A DNA stretch of 64,000 nt from Bog-756 sp963845485 (lineage in GTDB: Bacteria > Actinomycetota > Acidimicrobiia > Acidimicrobiales > RAAP-2): assembly GCA_963845485.1 (NCBI GenBank), contig CAWJSI010000013.1, positions 186,001 to 250,000 of the forward strand. The letters run 5' to 3'. Made by a program: the position numbers and the translations under genes. Shown in pieces: positions 1-8,084 of this stretch (positions are counted from its first letter, which is position 1; each line of letters starts with the position of its first letter). The notes under the pieces were generated by a model. It searched no databases and was not told where the DNA came from. It saw nothing but the letters and a program-made list of their open reading frames with translations.

Positions 1-288
1 TGCCTCGGGGATGGCGGCGCGCACGAGTCCGGGATAGAAGTTGAAGAAGGTGGCAACCACGGTGCCGGCCCCCACCGCTCCCATGGCCGCCGCCCGGGAG
101 GCGAAGTACCCGGCCTCGGAGCGCAGGCCCAGTCGGGCATAGGCCTGGCGAGCTTCTTCGGCGAAGTAGATCATGCCGTGGAGGGGCTCGACCGTCCGGC
201 AGGTCTTCCGGGCGGTCAACGGATCCAGCTTCCGGTCCGAGCGGGGGGGAGTGTCGTACGCCGGAGGAGGGACGGGATCGGTGGCCAT
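1..288 (-). CDS. SCO6745-family protein, N-terminal part (cut by window edge)
   Basis: The reading frame opens at an ATG at 288 and runs off the left edge without a stop, giving 96 codons. After a Pro-rich start the protein reads RKTCRTVEPLHGMIYFAEEA (about residues 27-46), then YFASRAAAMGAVGAG and ATFFNFYPGLV. This matches the start of the actinobacterial SCO6745 family, where a 'EP.H...YFAPEA' block precedes a 'GRAAPLGAVGAGPV.ATFF.F.P' block. Members are about 250-290 residues and their function is unknown. The gene diverges from the NfeD-like gene. The family call rests on remembered sequence and only a third of the protein is visible. Confidence 0.7.
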   Translation of the reverse strand, partial: MATDPVPPPAYDTPPRSDRKLDPLTARKTCRTVEPLHGMIYFAEEARQAYARLGLRSEAGYFASRAAAMGAVGAGTVVATFFNFYPGLVRAAIPEA

Positions 289-423
289 GGCCCACGGTAA
301 CCCGGGTGGCGGTTTGGATCCCGCGGCCTGGCTTCAGGTGACGGGGAAGGCCGTATAGTGCTGATCGGAGGCCAGGAGGCAACTGCGCGGGCGCACGGTT
401 CCGAGGTCGGAAGGGAGAGGGCG

Positions 424-636
424 ATGCTGAACGGGGTCTCGGGCATGATCGGCGAGACCGCGGTGGTGCGCAAGCCGGTCTCCGACAGCCATCAGCCCGG
501 TTCGGTCTTCTCCCGTGGCGAGGAGTGGTACGCCGTCTCCCTCTTTCCGGGCACCACGATCGCCGTGGGCACCACCGTCGTGGTGGCCGACGTGGAGCGG
601 GGCCTTCTGGTCGTCTACCCCACCGACGACGCCTGA
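424..636 (+). CDS. NfeD-like OB-fold protein, soluble, 70 aa
   Basis: A 70-residue protein with the block GMIGETAVVRKPV, then a GEEWYAV strand and a T(T/V)VVVADVERGLLVVYP end. This is the C-terminal OB fold of NfeD proteins without the usual protease and membrane parts. ATG 424 is preferred over an upstream in-frame start at 358 because GGGAGAGG lies just before it. An SPFH protein follows 113 bases downstream on the same strand. NfeD and stomatin/SPFH proteins work together in membrane protein quality control or microdomain formation, so the pairing supports both calls. The free OB domain probably docks on the SPFH assembly, which is inference. Confidence 0.7.
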   Translation: MLNGVSGMIGETAVVRKPVSDSHQPGSVFSRGEEWYAVSLFPGTTIAVGTTVVVADVERGLLVVYPTDDA

Positions 637-749
637 TCCCGCTGCTGGCCGGTCGCCTCACCGTCAAGGGGCCCCGGGGCGCCGCCGGGGGTTGACGCGG
701 TGCAGTTCAGACCGTGGGGTCCTACAGTGGGATCCAGGAGGTGGTCGCC

Positions 750-1784
750 ATGATCATCGGTTCAGTAGGAGCTTCCATCGCACTGGCGGTGGTGGCCGTT
801 GCCATCTTCGCCCTCATCGTCGTATTTCTGAAGTCGTGCCTGAAGGTGGTCCAGCAGGGCTGCGTCGGTGTGGTCAAGCGGTTCGGCGAGTTCAAGAGCA
901 TCAAACAGCCGGGACTGCACGTACTCATGCCCCTGGCCGACAAGATGGACAAGGTGGACGTCAGGGAGTTCCCCCGGACCGGGGACCAACAGGCCGTGAT
1001 CACGAAGGACAATGTCTCGCTGTGGGTCAGTGCCACCATCTTCTGCCAGGTCACCGACGTCAAGCTGGCCCTGTTCGAGGTCAACGACTTCGGACTGGCC
1101 ATCGACCAGATGGCCCGCACCGCACTTCGGGCCGTGTTCGGCGAGCTGACCCTCGACGAGTCGCTCTCGGAGCGAGAGACCATCAACTCCAAGATGCAGG
1201 ACCACATGGCTGAGGCCACACTCAAGTGGGGCGTGCGGCTCAACCGCATCGAGATCCTCGACATCACCCCACCTACCAATGTGCTGCAGGCCATGTCGGA
1301 GCAGAAGGAGGCCGAGCAGCACAAGCGGGCCGCCATCCTCAAGTCCGAAGGTGAACAGCAGTCGGCCATCAACAGCGCCCAGGGGCGCAAGCAGGCCAAC
1401 GTGCTCGAGGCCGAGGGCCAAAAGCAGGCGTCGATCCTGGCCGCCGAGGCACAAAAGCAGGTGCTCGAGCTCCGCGCCGACGGCGAGAAGCGGGCAGCCC
1501 AGCTCCGCGGTGAGGGGGAGTCGGCGGCCCTGGACGCCATCGACGCCTCGGTCATCCATCCGAACACCCTGGCCATCATGCAGCTACGTGCCCTCCAGGC
1601 CCTGGCCACCTCGCCCAACTCGAAGATCGTGGTGCCCTACGAGGCAGCCGGTCTGGTGGGAGCGGCCCAGGTCCTCGTGGACGCCATGAAAGACGCAGGC
1701 ACCGGCGTCGACAGCAACGGCAACGGCAAGGGCAAGGGCAATGTCACCGGGGGTAACGGTCGGACCCCTTCGGCGACCGGCTGA
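750..1784 (+). CDS. SPFH/Band 7 (stomatin/flotillin-like) membrane protein
   Basis: 344 residues. One N-terminal membrane helix (about residues 5-27) is followed by the Band 7 domain (about 30-200) with GVVKRFGEFKSIKQPGLH, REFPRTGDQQ and IDQMARTALRAVFGELTLDE. A long Glu/Lys/Gln/Ala-rich coiled coil follows (about 200-270: KSEGEQQSAINSAQG and similar), then a Gly/Asn-rich tail. SPFH proteins form large membrane-anchored rings that organise microdomains and regulate membrane proteases. The start at 750 has AGGAGG at 736-741 with 8-base spacing; an in-frame ATG at 714 lacks this. The gene follows the NfeD-like gene and converges on the TMEM175-like gene with only 5 bases between the stops. Confidence 0.88.
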   Translation: MIIGSVGASIALAVVAVAIFALIVVFLKSCLKVVQQGCVGVVKRFGEFKSIKQPGLHVLMPLADKMDKVDVREFPRTGDQQAVITKDNVSLWVSATIFCQVTDVKLALFEVNDFGLAIDQMARTALRAVFGELTLDESLSERETINSKMQDHMAEATLKWGVRLNRIEILDITPPTNVLQAMSEQKEAEQHKRAAILKSEGEQQSAINSAQGRKQANVLEAEGQKQASILAAEAQKQVLELRADGEKRAAQLRGEGESAALDAIDASVIHPNTLAIMQLRALQALATSPNSKIVVPYEAAGLVGAAQVLVDAMKDAGTGVDSNGNGKGKGNVTGGNGRTPSATG

Positions 1785-1789
1785 CCCCC

Positions 1790-2437
1790 TCAGGCCCCCA
1801 GGTTCGATCCCCAGCGGTCACCGAGCCGGGGGGCGACGGCAAGCAGGAGCCAGACGAACGGGGCGTACTTCGGGGCCACGATGGCCACGGGGATGGAGAT
1901 CACGATCACGAAGGCGGCAGCCATGCCCCGCGTGACCATTCCCCGAATGAGTGGTGGCGTGGCACCGCGCACGAACAGCCCCCTTCGCTGGGCCACCAGG
2001 ATCACGAGCGTGGTCACCACGTTGGCCAACAGCAGGTTGAGGGCGAACTCGGTTACGGCGAGTGAGTTGTCGGGGAATTCGCCCATCAAGGCGGCGGAGA
2101 AGGGGAAGAGTGTGATGGTGAACAAGAAGCCGAAGTTCCACCAGGCGATCACCTCCCGGTGTCCCCGCAACAGCCGGTACACCCGGTGGTGGATCAGCCA
2201 GAACACGGCGATCACGTAGAACGAGATCAGGTAACTCACCAGCTGGGGCGAGCCCTTGGCCAGGTCGTGGTACAGCGCGACCGAGGAGGTCTTGTTGGCG
2301 TCGGTGACCGCCGGCACCTTCAGTTGCAGGACCAACAAGGTGAGGGCGATGGCCACGACGCCGTCGCTCAGGGCCAGTAAGCGTTCGGTCCCCGGTTCTT
2401 CGAGCGCATCCTTTTCGGAGGGTGACGGAGTCGCCAT
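1790..2437 (-). CDS. TMEM175-family (DUF1211) potassium channel-like protein
   Basis: 215 residues with several hydrophobic helices. The signature RLLALSDGVVAIALTLLVLQ (about residues 19-38) is the (R/F)xxxFSDGVxAIAxTLL filter motif of bacterial TMEM175 channels, with Leu-Ala in place of the usual aromatic-Ser pair. Bacterial TMEM175 proteins are K+ channels whose pore is lined by the conserved first helix. Other helices lie near residues 70-90 (VSYLISFYVIAVFWLIHH), 95-117, 127-150 and 168-200. It is a single gene between convergent and codirectional neighbours, with no sign of an operon. Confidence 0.8.
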   Translation of the reverse strand: MATPSPSEKDALEEPGTERLLALSDGVVAIALTLLVLQLKVPAVTDANKTSSVALYHDLAKGSPQLVSYLISFYVIAVFWLIHHRVYRLLRGHREVIAWWNFGFLFTITLFPFSAALMGEFPDNSLAVTEFALNLLLANVVTTLVILVAQRRGLFVRGATPPLIRGMVTRGMAAAFVIVISIPVAIVAPKYAPFVWLLLAVAPRLGDRWGSNLGA

Positions 2438-2492
2438 GTCGTCGCAGTGTTGCAGACGGGCGCCTCCATCACGCGGAGCGTCGCCTGTTCGG

Positions 2493-4091
2493 CTACTTCA
2501 TCTCCACCTGGTCGAGATAGGCGTCATCCCAGTGGGTGAACACCTCGTCAGGGAGCTTGAGGCAGTGGGTCGGGGCCAGGGCCTCGACAAAGGCGCGGTC
2601 GTGGCTGACCACCACGATGGTCCCGGGCCACTGGCTCAGCATGGTGCCCACCGCCTCGATCGAGGAGGGGTCGAGGTTGTTCGTGGGCTCGTCGAGCAGC
2701 AGCACGTTGGCCCGCCCGGCTGCCAACATGGCCAGGCCCAGCTTGGCCCGCTCGCCCCCCGACAGTGTTCCGGGCATCTGATGGGCCGCCTTGCCGGCGA
2801 TGCCGAACATGCCGAGCAGCGACCGCCGTTCGGTCTCCTGGATCAGGATGGTGTCGTCGATGTTCTCGAGCACGGTGCGGTCCATGTCGACCTGCTCATG
2901 CTCCTGGGCAAAGTATCCGAGGGTGACATTGGCCCCCAGCTCGACCGAGCCGGCCGAGGGCTCCTGCACCCCGGCCAGGCAGCGCAGGAGACTCGACTTG
3001 CCTGCGCCGTTCCTCCCGATGATCACGGCCCGGTCGCCTCTGCGGCAGTGGAAGTCGACACTCCGCAGGACGGCGGCGGCGTCGTAGCGGACGGACAGTC
3101 CGGTGGTCCGGAGGGGGACCTCGCCGGAACGCTGGGGGGTGGGAAGCCGGAAGGAACTCTTCTTCTCCCGCTTGTGCACCTCGGTCTTGGACGACTCCAG
3201 ACGTTCCACCCGCTTGTCGAGGGACTTGGCGATACGGGCACGGCGGTTGGTGCTGCCCCGCATGGAGTCAGCCAGGGTGGACAGGCGTTTGATCTCCCGG
3301 CCCTCGAGGAGGGCGGACCGCTCCCGCTGGCTCTGATCGGCCTCGAGCTGCACCATGTACGACGAGTACGTGCCCTTGAACTCGTGGAGCCGCCCGTCGG
3401 ACAGGTGGAGGACTTTGTTGATCGAGCGGTCGAGGAGCTTCAGGTCGTGGGAGACCACCAAGATCGCCCCGGGGAACCGTTCCAACTCCTCCATCAGCCA
3501 CCGCTTGGCGGGCAGGTCGAGATGGTTGGTGGGTTCGTCGAGGATCATGGTGTCGGGCCCCTGGAACAGGATCCGGATCAGGTCGACCCGGCGCCGTTGC
3601 CCACCCGAGAGGCTCTCGATGTCCTCCAACAAGAGCTCCTGTTTGAGGCCCAGCCCATCGGCCAGCCGGGCCATGGTGGACTCGGCCTCGTAGCCGCCGT
3701 TCTCCCGGAACTGCTCTTCGAGGTCGGAGAAGAGCTCGATGTTCTCGCTGCTCGGGTCCTTGGCCATCTGGGTGCGGGCCTTGTCGAGGGCATCGTCGAG
3801 GACGTCGAGGCCGCGGCCCGACAGGACATGGGAGAACCCGTTGGGCTCGAGTCCTAGTCCGTGGGGTACCGGAACCTGGGGCAGATAGCTGTAGGTGCCG
3901 CGGATGGCCGCATTGCCGGTCGATCGGACGTTGTGCCCCGGCTCGTCGATGATGACCGAGATGAAGGTGGACTTCCCGGTGCCGTTCCGGCCGACGAGGC
4001 CGACCTTCTCGCCGGCTCCGACCACGAACGAGGCATCGCGGAGCAGCGAACGGTCGCCGATTTCGATGGTGAGGGAGGAGCCGACGATCAT
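2493..4091 (-). CDS. ABC-F family ATPase (first of two)
   Basis: 532 residues with two ABC ATPase domains and no membrane segment, as in ABC-F translation factors. Domain 1 has Walker A GRNGTGKST (34-42), signature LSGGQRRRVDL and Walker B TMILDEPTNHLDL. A charged linker (SQRERSALLEGREIKRL, ESSKTEVHKREKKSS) is the interdomain P-site tRNA-interacting region. Domain 2 has GRNGAGKSS, LSGGERAKLGLAMLA and LLLDEPTNNLD, and both domains end in a VVSHD switch. ABC-F proteins bind the ribosomal E site and act on stalled ribosomes, and some give antibiotic resistance. The short C-terminus lacks the Uup coiled coil, unlike the second ABC-F at 10.6 kb. The exact subfamily is not clear. Confidence 0.88.
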   Translation of the reverse strand: MIVGSSLTIEIGDRSLLRDASFVVGAGEKVGLVGRNGTGKSTFISVIIDEPGHNVRSTGNAAIRGTYSYLPQVPVPHGLGLEPNGFSHVLSGRGLDVLDDALDKARTQMAKDPSSENIELFSDLEEQFRENGGYEAESTMARLADGLGLKQELLLEDIESLSGGQRRRVDLIRILFQGPDTMILDEPTNHLDLPAKRWLMEELERFPGAILVVSHDLKLLDRSINKVLHLSDGRLHEFKGTYSSYMVQLEADQSQRERSALLEGREIKRLSTLADSMRGSTNRRARIAKSLDKRVERLESSKTEVHKREKKSSFRLPTPQRSGEVPLRTTGLSVRYDAAAVLRSVDFHCRRGDRAVIIGRNGAGKSSLLRCLAGVQEPSAGSVELGANVTLGYFAQEHEQVDMDRTVLENIDDTILIQETERRSLLGMFGIAGKAAHQMPGTLSGGERAKLGLAMLAAGRANVLLLDEPTNNLDPSSIEAVGTMLSQWPGTIVVVSHDRAFVEALAPTHCLKLPDEVFTHWDDAYLDQVEMK

Positions 4092-4224
4092 CAGGGGCTG
4101 GGGTGACCAGGCGAGGCCCGGAGCACTCGCCCGGACCGACGACGGGGGCTCCCGACGCGATCAACCTCCCCCAGTCTCTCACAGTGCCGAGCCGGTCCCG
4201 ACGCGCCGTCAGGACCGACAGGGC

Positions 4225-5709
4225 TCAGGAGGGGACGCCGGCGGTGCGTTTGGCGCGCCGAGCCATCCGGCGGGCACGGGCCACCCGGTGGTGGACCATC
4301 GCCCGGAAGGCGATCTGGTGGATGGGCCAGAGCATCCACCAGTAGGCCAGGCCCACCAGACCCCGGGTCCGCAAGGACCCGATCTGCTCGATCCGCACGG
4401 GATGGGTGGACGAGACCCGAAACCCCAGCCACGCCTCCCCGCAGAACCAGGTCCGGGTGGCCAGAACCAACGTCTGGGGCTCCCTCGTCTCGACGGTCCA
4501 CCAGTCGACGACTGCGCCCTCTTCTACCCGCTCGGGCCGCCCCAGCCTCAGGTCCTCGTCGAAGACATGCCCGAGGGCGATACGGAGCTGCCACACGTAG
4601 GGCCAGCCATACCAGGTCAGCTGGCCTCCACAGTCGTCGAGATCGGCCTCCATCCCGGCCACCGCCCCTTCGGTGGTGATGCCGGACAACCGGACACGGG
4701 CCGACGAGCGGTCCGTGTAGATGCCGTCTTGGAGACCCTCGTCCCGATCGAACAAGGTGGTGGTGATGCGCCGCTCCTGGGTGTCGAGTGCCACTCGGAT
4801 GGCTGTCTCCGAGTCGAGGGGACGCACAGCGAAGGCCGCATCGGTACGGTCGCGATGGCGCACGGTGACTTCGTTGGCCAGACTCTCGATGAGGGTGTGG
4901 CTGACCGTCTGGTCCACCGGGGTCACCAGATCGACCCAGTGGGCAGACAGCGATGGGCTGAGCACCGGCACCTGGACGATCAGACGCCGCCGCAGGCCCC
5001 GCACCCGGGCGTAGGCATCCATCATCTCGCGGTAGGTGGTGACATCGGGGCTCCCGATGTCGTAGATCCCGGCCTCGACGTCGACGGCCTCGGCCAGATA
5101 AGCCAAGAGATCGCCGAGGGCCAACGGCTGGACGCGGGTGTTGACCCACCGGGGGCACACCATCATCGGCAGTCGTTCGGTGAGGTAGCGGACCATCTCA
5201 AACGAGATGCTCCCCGCACCCAAAATGACCGCGGCACGCAGTTCCACGGTGGGAACTCCCGTGGACCCGAGGACGTCGCCCACCTCCTGGCGGCTGGTCA
5301 GATGCTCGGACAGCTCGCCGTGTCCGAGACCCCCCAGATAGACGATTCGCCCCACACCGGCTCGGGAGGCGGCCTCGGCGAACGAGTGGGCAAGGTCGCG
5401 ATCCCGCTCGGCGAACCCGTCACCACCGGCCATGGCGTGGACCAGGTAGTAGGCCACCTCGCAGCCGGTCAGGGCCGAACTCAGCTCGGCGGTATCGCCG
5501 ACGTCGACGGTCACGACCTCGACACCGGGGACATCGCCCATCGCACTCGCGTTTCGGACGAGCGACCGGACGTCGAAGCCCAGATCGACCAGGTAGGGGA
5601 CCAGCTCACCGCCCACGAAGCCCCCGGCTCCGGTTACGGCGACCCGACAGCGCTTCGGGCCGGTGGGTACCGGTGTTTCGGGATCGGACCGGTCATCGTC
5701 GACAGTCAC
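4225..5709 (-). CDS. NAD(P)-binding SDR with C-terminal DUF2867 domain
   Basis: 494 residues. The N-terminal half is an atypical NmrA/extended-SDR Rossmann domain (VTGAGGFVGGELVPYLVDLG near residue 25, TGCEVAYYLVHAM near 108, YLGGLGHGELSEHL near 145). The C-terminal part (about 330-480: MEADLDDCGGQLTWYGWPYV, EGAVVDWWTVETREP, GEAWLGFRV, YWWMLWPIHQIAF) has the DUF2867 lipid-binding-like fold. Fusions of this type occur widely; their substrate is unknown. The GTG start at 5709 overlaps the dusB stop (GTGA), so this is the third gene of a coupled maf-dusB-SDR operon. Confidence 0.8.
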   Translation of the reverse strand: MTVDDDRSDPETPVPTGPKRCRVAVTGAGGFVGGELVPYLVDLGFDVRSLVRNASAMGDVPGVEVVTVDVGDTAELSSALTGCEVAYYLVHAMAGGDGFAERDRDLAHSFAEAASRAGVGRIVYLGGLGHGELSEHLTSRQEVGDVLGSTGVPTVELRAAVILGAGSISFEMVRYLTERLPMMVCPRWVNTRVQPLALGDLLAYLAEAVDVEAGIYDIGSPDVTTYREMMDAYARVRGLRRRLIVQVPVLSPSLSAHWVDLVTPVDQTVSHTLIESLANEVTVRHRDRTDAAFAVRPLDSETAIRVALDTQERRITTTLFDRDEGLQDGIYTDRSSARVRLSGITTEGAVAGMEADLDDCGGQLTWYGWPYVWQLRIALGHVFDEDLRLGRPERVEEGAVVDWWTVETREPQTLVLATRTWFCGEAWLGFRVSSTHPVRIEQIGSLRTRGLVGLAYWWMLWPIHQIAFRAMVHHRVARARRMARRAKRTAGVPS

Positions 5710-6869
5710 CCTCCCGATACCAGGAGGTCGCCGCCGACGGGAGGCGTGGGATCGTCCACGTCATCAAGCCATCCCACGGGTAGCCGCACCGGACGAGGTC
5801 CATTGGTGTGCCCCCGTGCCATCCGTCTGGCTTCGTCGGGAAAGGCGAGTGAGCCGTCGAGTCCGGAAAGAAGCCGGTGCAGCTCGGCGAGCGAGCTGGC
5901 CAGGCCCAACGAGCGGCGCACGGCCGAACCGACCGGGAACCCGGTGAGGTACCACCCGGCGTGCTTGCGGAATTGGCGGACGCCGAGATCTTCGCCGAAG
6001 GTGCCGACCAGCAGCTCGGCATGGGTGCGCATCATGGTGACGATCTCGCCCAGGTCCGGGGGCGCGGGCACGGGCCGGCCGGTGAACGCCGCAGCCAGGT
6101 CCCGGAAGAGCCACGGTCGCCCGAGGCATCCCCTCCCTACGACCACCCCGTCACAGCCCGTGGCCGCCACCATGGCCAGCGCGTCGGCCGCTTCCCAGAG
6201 GTCGCCGTTGCCGAGTACCGGAATGGTGGTGACCGCAGCCTTGAGGTCGGCGATGGCCTGCCACCGGGCGGCCCCGGAGTAGAGCTGTTCGGCCGTGCGG
6301 GCGTGCAGGGTGACCGCTGCCGCCCCGCGGTCTTCGGCGATGGCCCCGGCCTCGAGGAAGGTGACGTGGTCGTCGTCTACGCCGATCCGCAGCTTGACCG
6401 AGACGGGCACCGAGCCGGCCGCGTCGACCGCCGCGCCGACGATGGACGCGAACAGGGCGCGGTGGAGGGGGAGGGCGGCACCTGCGCCCTGGCGGGTGAC
6501 CTTTCCCGCCGGGCATCCGAAGTTGAGGTCGATGTGGTCGACCCCGATCTCGTCCACCAGGCGGGTTACCGCCGCGCTCATCACCTGGGGGTGCACGCCA
6601 CACAGTTGGACGCTGCGCACCGCCTCGTCGTCACCGAAGGCGGCCATGCCCAGCGTCTTGGCGTTACCTTCCACGAGGGCCCGGGCCGTGATCATCTCGC
6701 TCACGTAGAGTCCGGCTCCGAACGTGCGGCAGAGCCGCCGGAACGCCACGTTGGTCACCCCGGCCATGGGGGCCAGCACGACGGGTGGGTCGACGGCGAC
6801 CGACCCCAGCTTGAGGGCCGGGATGGCCAGGTGCCGGGTGGCGTCGCCGTCGGCTGTCGTATCCCTCAT
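5706..6869 (-). CDS. dusB: tRNA-dihydrouridine synthase (DusB-like)
   Basis: 387 residues from ATG 6869. FMN-dependent reductase that converts uridine to dihydrouridine in the tRNA D-loop. Visible family motifs are VVLAPMAGVTNVAFRRLCR, the FMN/substrate block HIDLNFGCPAGKVTRQGAGA, KLRIGVDDDH, TLHARTAEQLYSG, IPVLGNGDLW and GCDGVVVGRGCLGRPWLF. The catalytic Cys lies in the NFGCPA loop. An in-frame ATG at 6887 exists, but ATG 6869 makes an ATGA overlap with the stop of maf and is preferred. The last 40 residues (after FPDEARRMARG) are poorly conserved. Confidence 0.93.
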   Translation of the reverse strand: MRDTTADGDATRHLAIPALKLGSVAVDPPVVLAPMAGVTNVAFRRLCRTFGAGLYVSEMITARALVEGNAKTLGMAAFGDDEAVRSVQLCGVHPQVMSAAVTRLVDEIGVDHIDLNFGCPAGKVTRQGAGAALPLHRALFASIVGAAVDAAGSVPVSVKLRIGVDDDHVTFLEAGAIAEDRGAAAVTLHARTAEQLYSGAARWQAIADLKAAVTTIPVLGNGDLWEAADALAMVAATGCDGVVVGRGCLGRPWLFRDLAAAFTGRPVPAPPDLGEIVTMMRTHAELLVGTFGEDLGVRQFRKHAGWYLTGFPVGSAVRRSLGLASSLAELHRLLSGLDGSLAFPDEARRMARGHTNGPRPVRLPVGWLDDVDDPTPPVGGDLLVSGG

Positions 6870-7471
6870 CTGCCCGCCTCGGCCCACAGGTCGGTGATGG
6901 CGATGTCGAGTCGGGCCAGCATGGAACGGAGCAACGGCAAGGAGAGTCCGATGACGTTGCCGGGATCGCCGTCCACCCCTTCGACAAAGGGGGCCGACCG
7001 GCCGTCGAGGGTGAAGGCCCCGGCCACGGCCAGCGCCTCGCCCGTGGCCAGGTAGGCGTCGAGCTCAGCATCGGTGGTCACCCCGAACCGGACGGTCGTG
7101 CCGGCCACGTCACTCACCTGTCGACCGGTGGGCTCGTCGATGACGCAGTGGCCGGTGAACAGGGTGGCCGAGCGCCCCCGCATCGACTGCAACCAGGCTC
7201 GGGCCTCGTCGGCTGACTTCGGCTTGCCGTGGGGGGTCCCCTGGAACTCGAGGAGGGAGTCACATCCGACGACGACGGCGTCCCCGTCCGCCTCGGCCAC
7301 GGCCGCCGCTTTGAGCTCGGCCAGGGTGGTGACCAGCGCTGGCGTGTCGTGGGCTGCCACCTGGTCTTCGTCGATCCCGCTGACCACGACGGTGGGATCG
7401 AATCCGGCATCTCGGAGTAGGCGCAGACGGGCCGGGGACCCCGAGGCGAGGACGAGGGTTCGTGCGGCCAT
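6866..7471 (-). CDS. maf: Maf-family nucleotide pyrophosphatase
   Basis: 201 residues. Maf proteins hydrolyse non-canonical or modified NTPs, and dTTP/UTP in some subfamilies, to NMP and pyrophosphate. The N-terminus LVLASGSPARLRLLRDAG is the Maf signature, followed by VVGCDSLLEFQGTPHGKP (active site) and GDPGNVIGLSLPLLRSML at the C-terminus. This is the head gene of the maf-dusB-SDR operon, joined by ATGA to dusB. ATG 7471 is chosen; GTG 7477 is also in frame. A TACGCT hexamer sits 7 bases before the ATG, which suggests a leaderless transcript. Confidence 0.9.
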   Translation of the reverse strand: MAARTLVLASGSPARLRLLRDAGFDPTVVVSGIDEDQVAAHDTPALVTTLAELKAAAVAEADGDAVVVGCDSLLEFQGTPHGKPKSADEARAWLQSMRGRSATLFTGHCVIDEPTGRQVSDVAGTTVRFGVTTDAELDAYLATGEALAVAGAFTLDGRSAPFVEGVDGDPGNVIGLSLPLLRSMLARLDIAITDLWAEAGR

Positions 7472-7478
7472 GGCCACG

Positions 7479-7484
7479 AGCGTA
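7479..7484 (-). promoter_or_regulatory. Putative -10 element of leaderless maf operon
   Basis: TACGCT on the minus strand, 7 bases before the maf ATG. It fits the TANNNT -10 consensus and places the transcription start at or next to the start codon. Confidence 0.45.
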
Positions 7485-7543
7485 GGGGGAGCCGGGGCCT
7501 GGGCGGATCGCACCGGCCTCCCCTGATGCGCGATCCTGTGGGA

Positions 7544-7825
7544 ATGACCGACACCGGCATCACCCTGGCGCCCACCCAGGTCGACCCCGAGCTCGACGGT
7601 GACCATGAACGGATGTCCCACATCGTCCTCGAGGGGTTCAAGCCCGAGAAGGGCGACTTCATCGCCGCCGGTCCGTCGGTGGTGGAGGGCATGGTGAACG
7701 GCACGGCGGTCAAGGCGCTGTGCGGGAAGATCTGGGTCCCCGGCCGCAACCCCAAGCGCTATCCCCTGTGCCCCACCTGCAAGGAGATCGCCGAGGCCCG
7801 GGGCTGGAAGGTCCCGGCCGGTTGA
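7544..7825 (+). CDS. DUF3039 domain protein
   Basis: 93 residues from ATG 7544 (an ATG at 7526 is also in frame). The core reads MSHIVLEGFKPEKGDFIAAG, then VVEGMVNGTAVKALCGKIWV and RNPKRYPLCPTCKEIAEARG. This matches DUF3039, a small actinobacterial family with a conserved 'V.ALCGK.W.P.R.P..FP.CP.CKE' block. The CGK Cys and the CPxC pair suggest a bound metal, but the function is unknown. It diverges from maf with 72 bases between the starts. Confidence 0.82.
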   Translation: MTDTGITLAPTQVDPELDGDHERMSHIVLEGFKPEKGDFIAAGPSVVEGMVNGTAVKALCGKIWVPGRNPKRYPLCPTCKEIAEARGWKVPAG

Positions 7826-7881
7826 CCGAGGTCCCGGACCGGCCGAACGCAGCCGACCTCTCCGGGGATCCCTCCTCGTGG

Positions 7882-8082
7882 CTAGGGGCCGGTCAGCTCG
7901 CCGTGGTCGCGGCACCGTGCCCGGTAGCCGCCCGGCGTGACCAGGACGGTCAGGCGTCGGCCGCACACAGCGCAGAAACGGGGTGGGTCGAGGTCTCGAC
8001 CGCATCCCCGACAGGCCGGCGCCGCTGATCCGCACCCGGTGCAGAAGGTGGTGGATGTGGAAGCTGCCGCCCCCGATGCCAT
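7882..8082 (-). CDS. bsaP: Biotin synthase auxiliary protein BsaP
   Basis: 66 residues starting 2 bases after the bioB stop. It is dominated by Cys: C14-x2-C17, C24-x2-C27, C37-x2-C40 and C57-x2-H60. The second half, DLDPPRFCAVCGRRLTVLVT then GYRARCRDHGEL, matches mycobacterial BsaP (Rv1590 in M. tuberculosis), which lies just downstream of bioB and is needed by that BioB to turn dethiobiotin into biotin. From the family, BsaP is expected to carry or protect an iron-sulfur cluster used by BioB. The extra N-terminal CxxC pairs are visible here. The call uses remembered family sequence plus the bioB linkage. Confidence 0.8.
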   Translation of the reverse strand: MASGAAASTSTTFCTGCGSAAPACRGCGRDLDPPRFCAVCGRRLTVLVTPGGYRARCRDHGELTGP

Positions 8083-8084
8083 GA

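Noticed and set aside
2256..6282. Very long rightward open frames across the ABC-F, SDR and dusB genes.
   Set aside because: They are antisense shadows: the leftward frames carry complete, ordered family motifs and overlapping start/stop codons.
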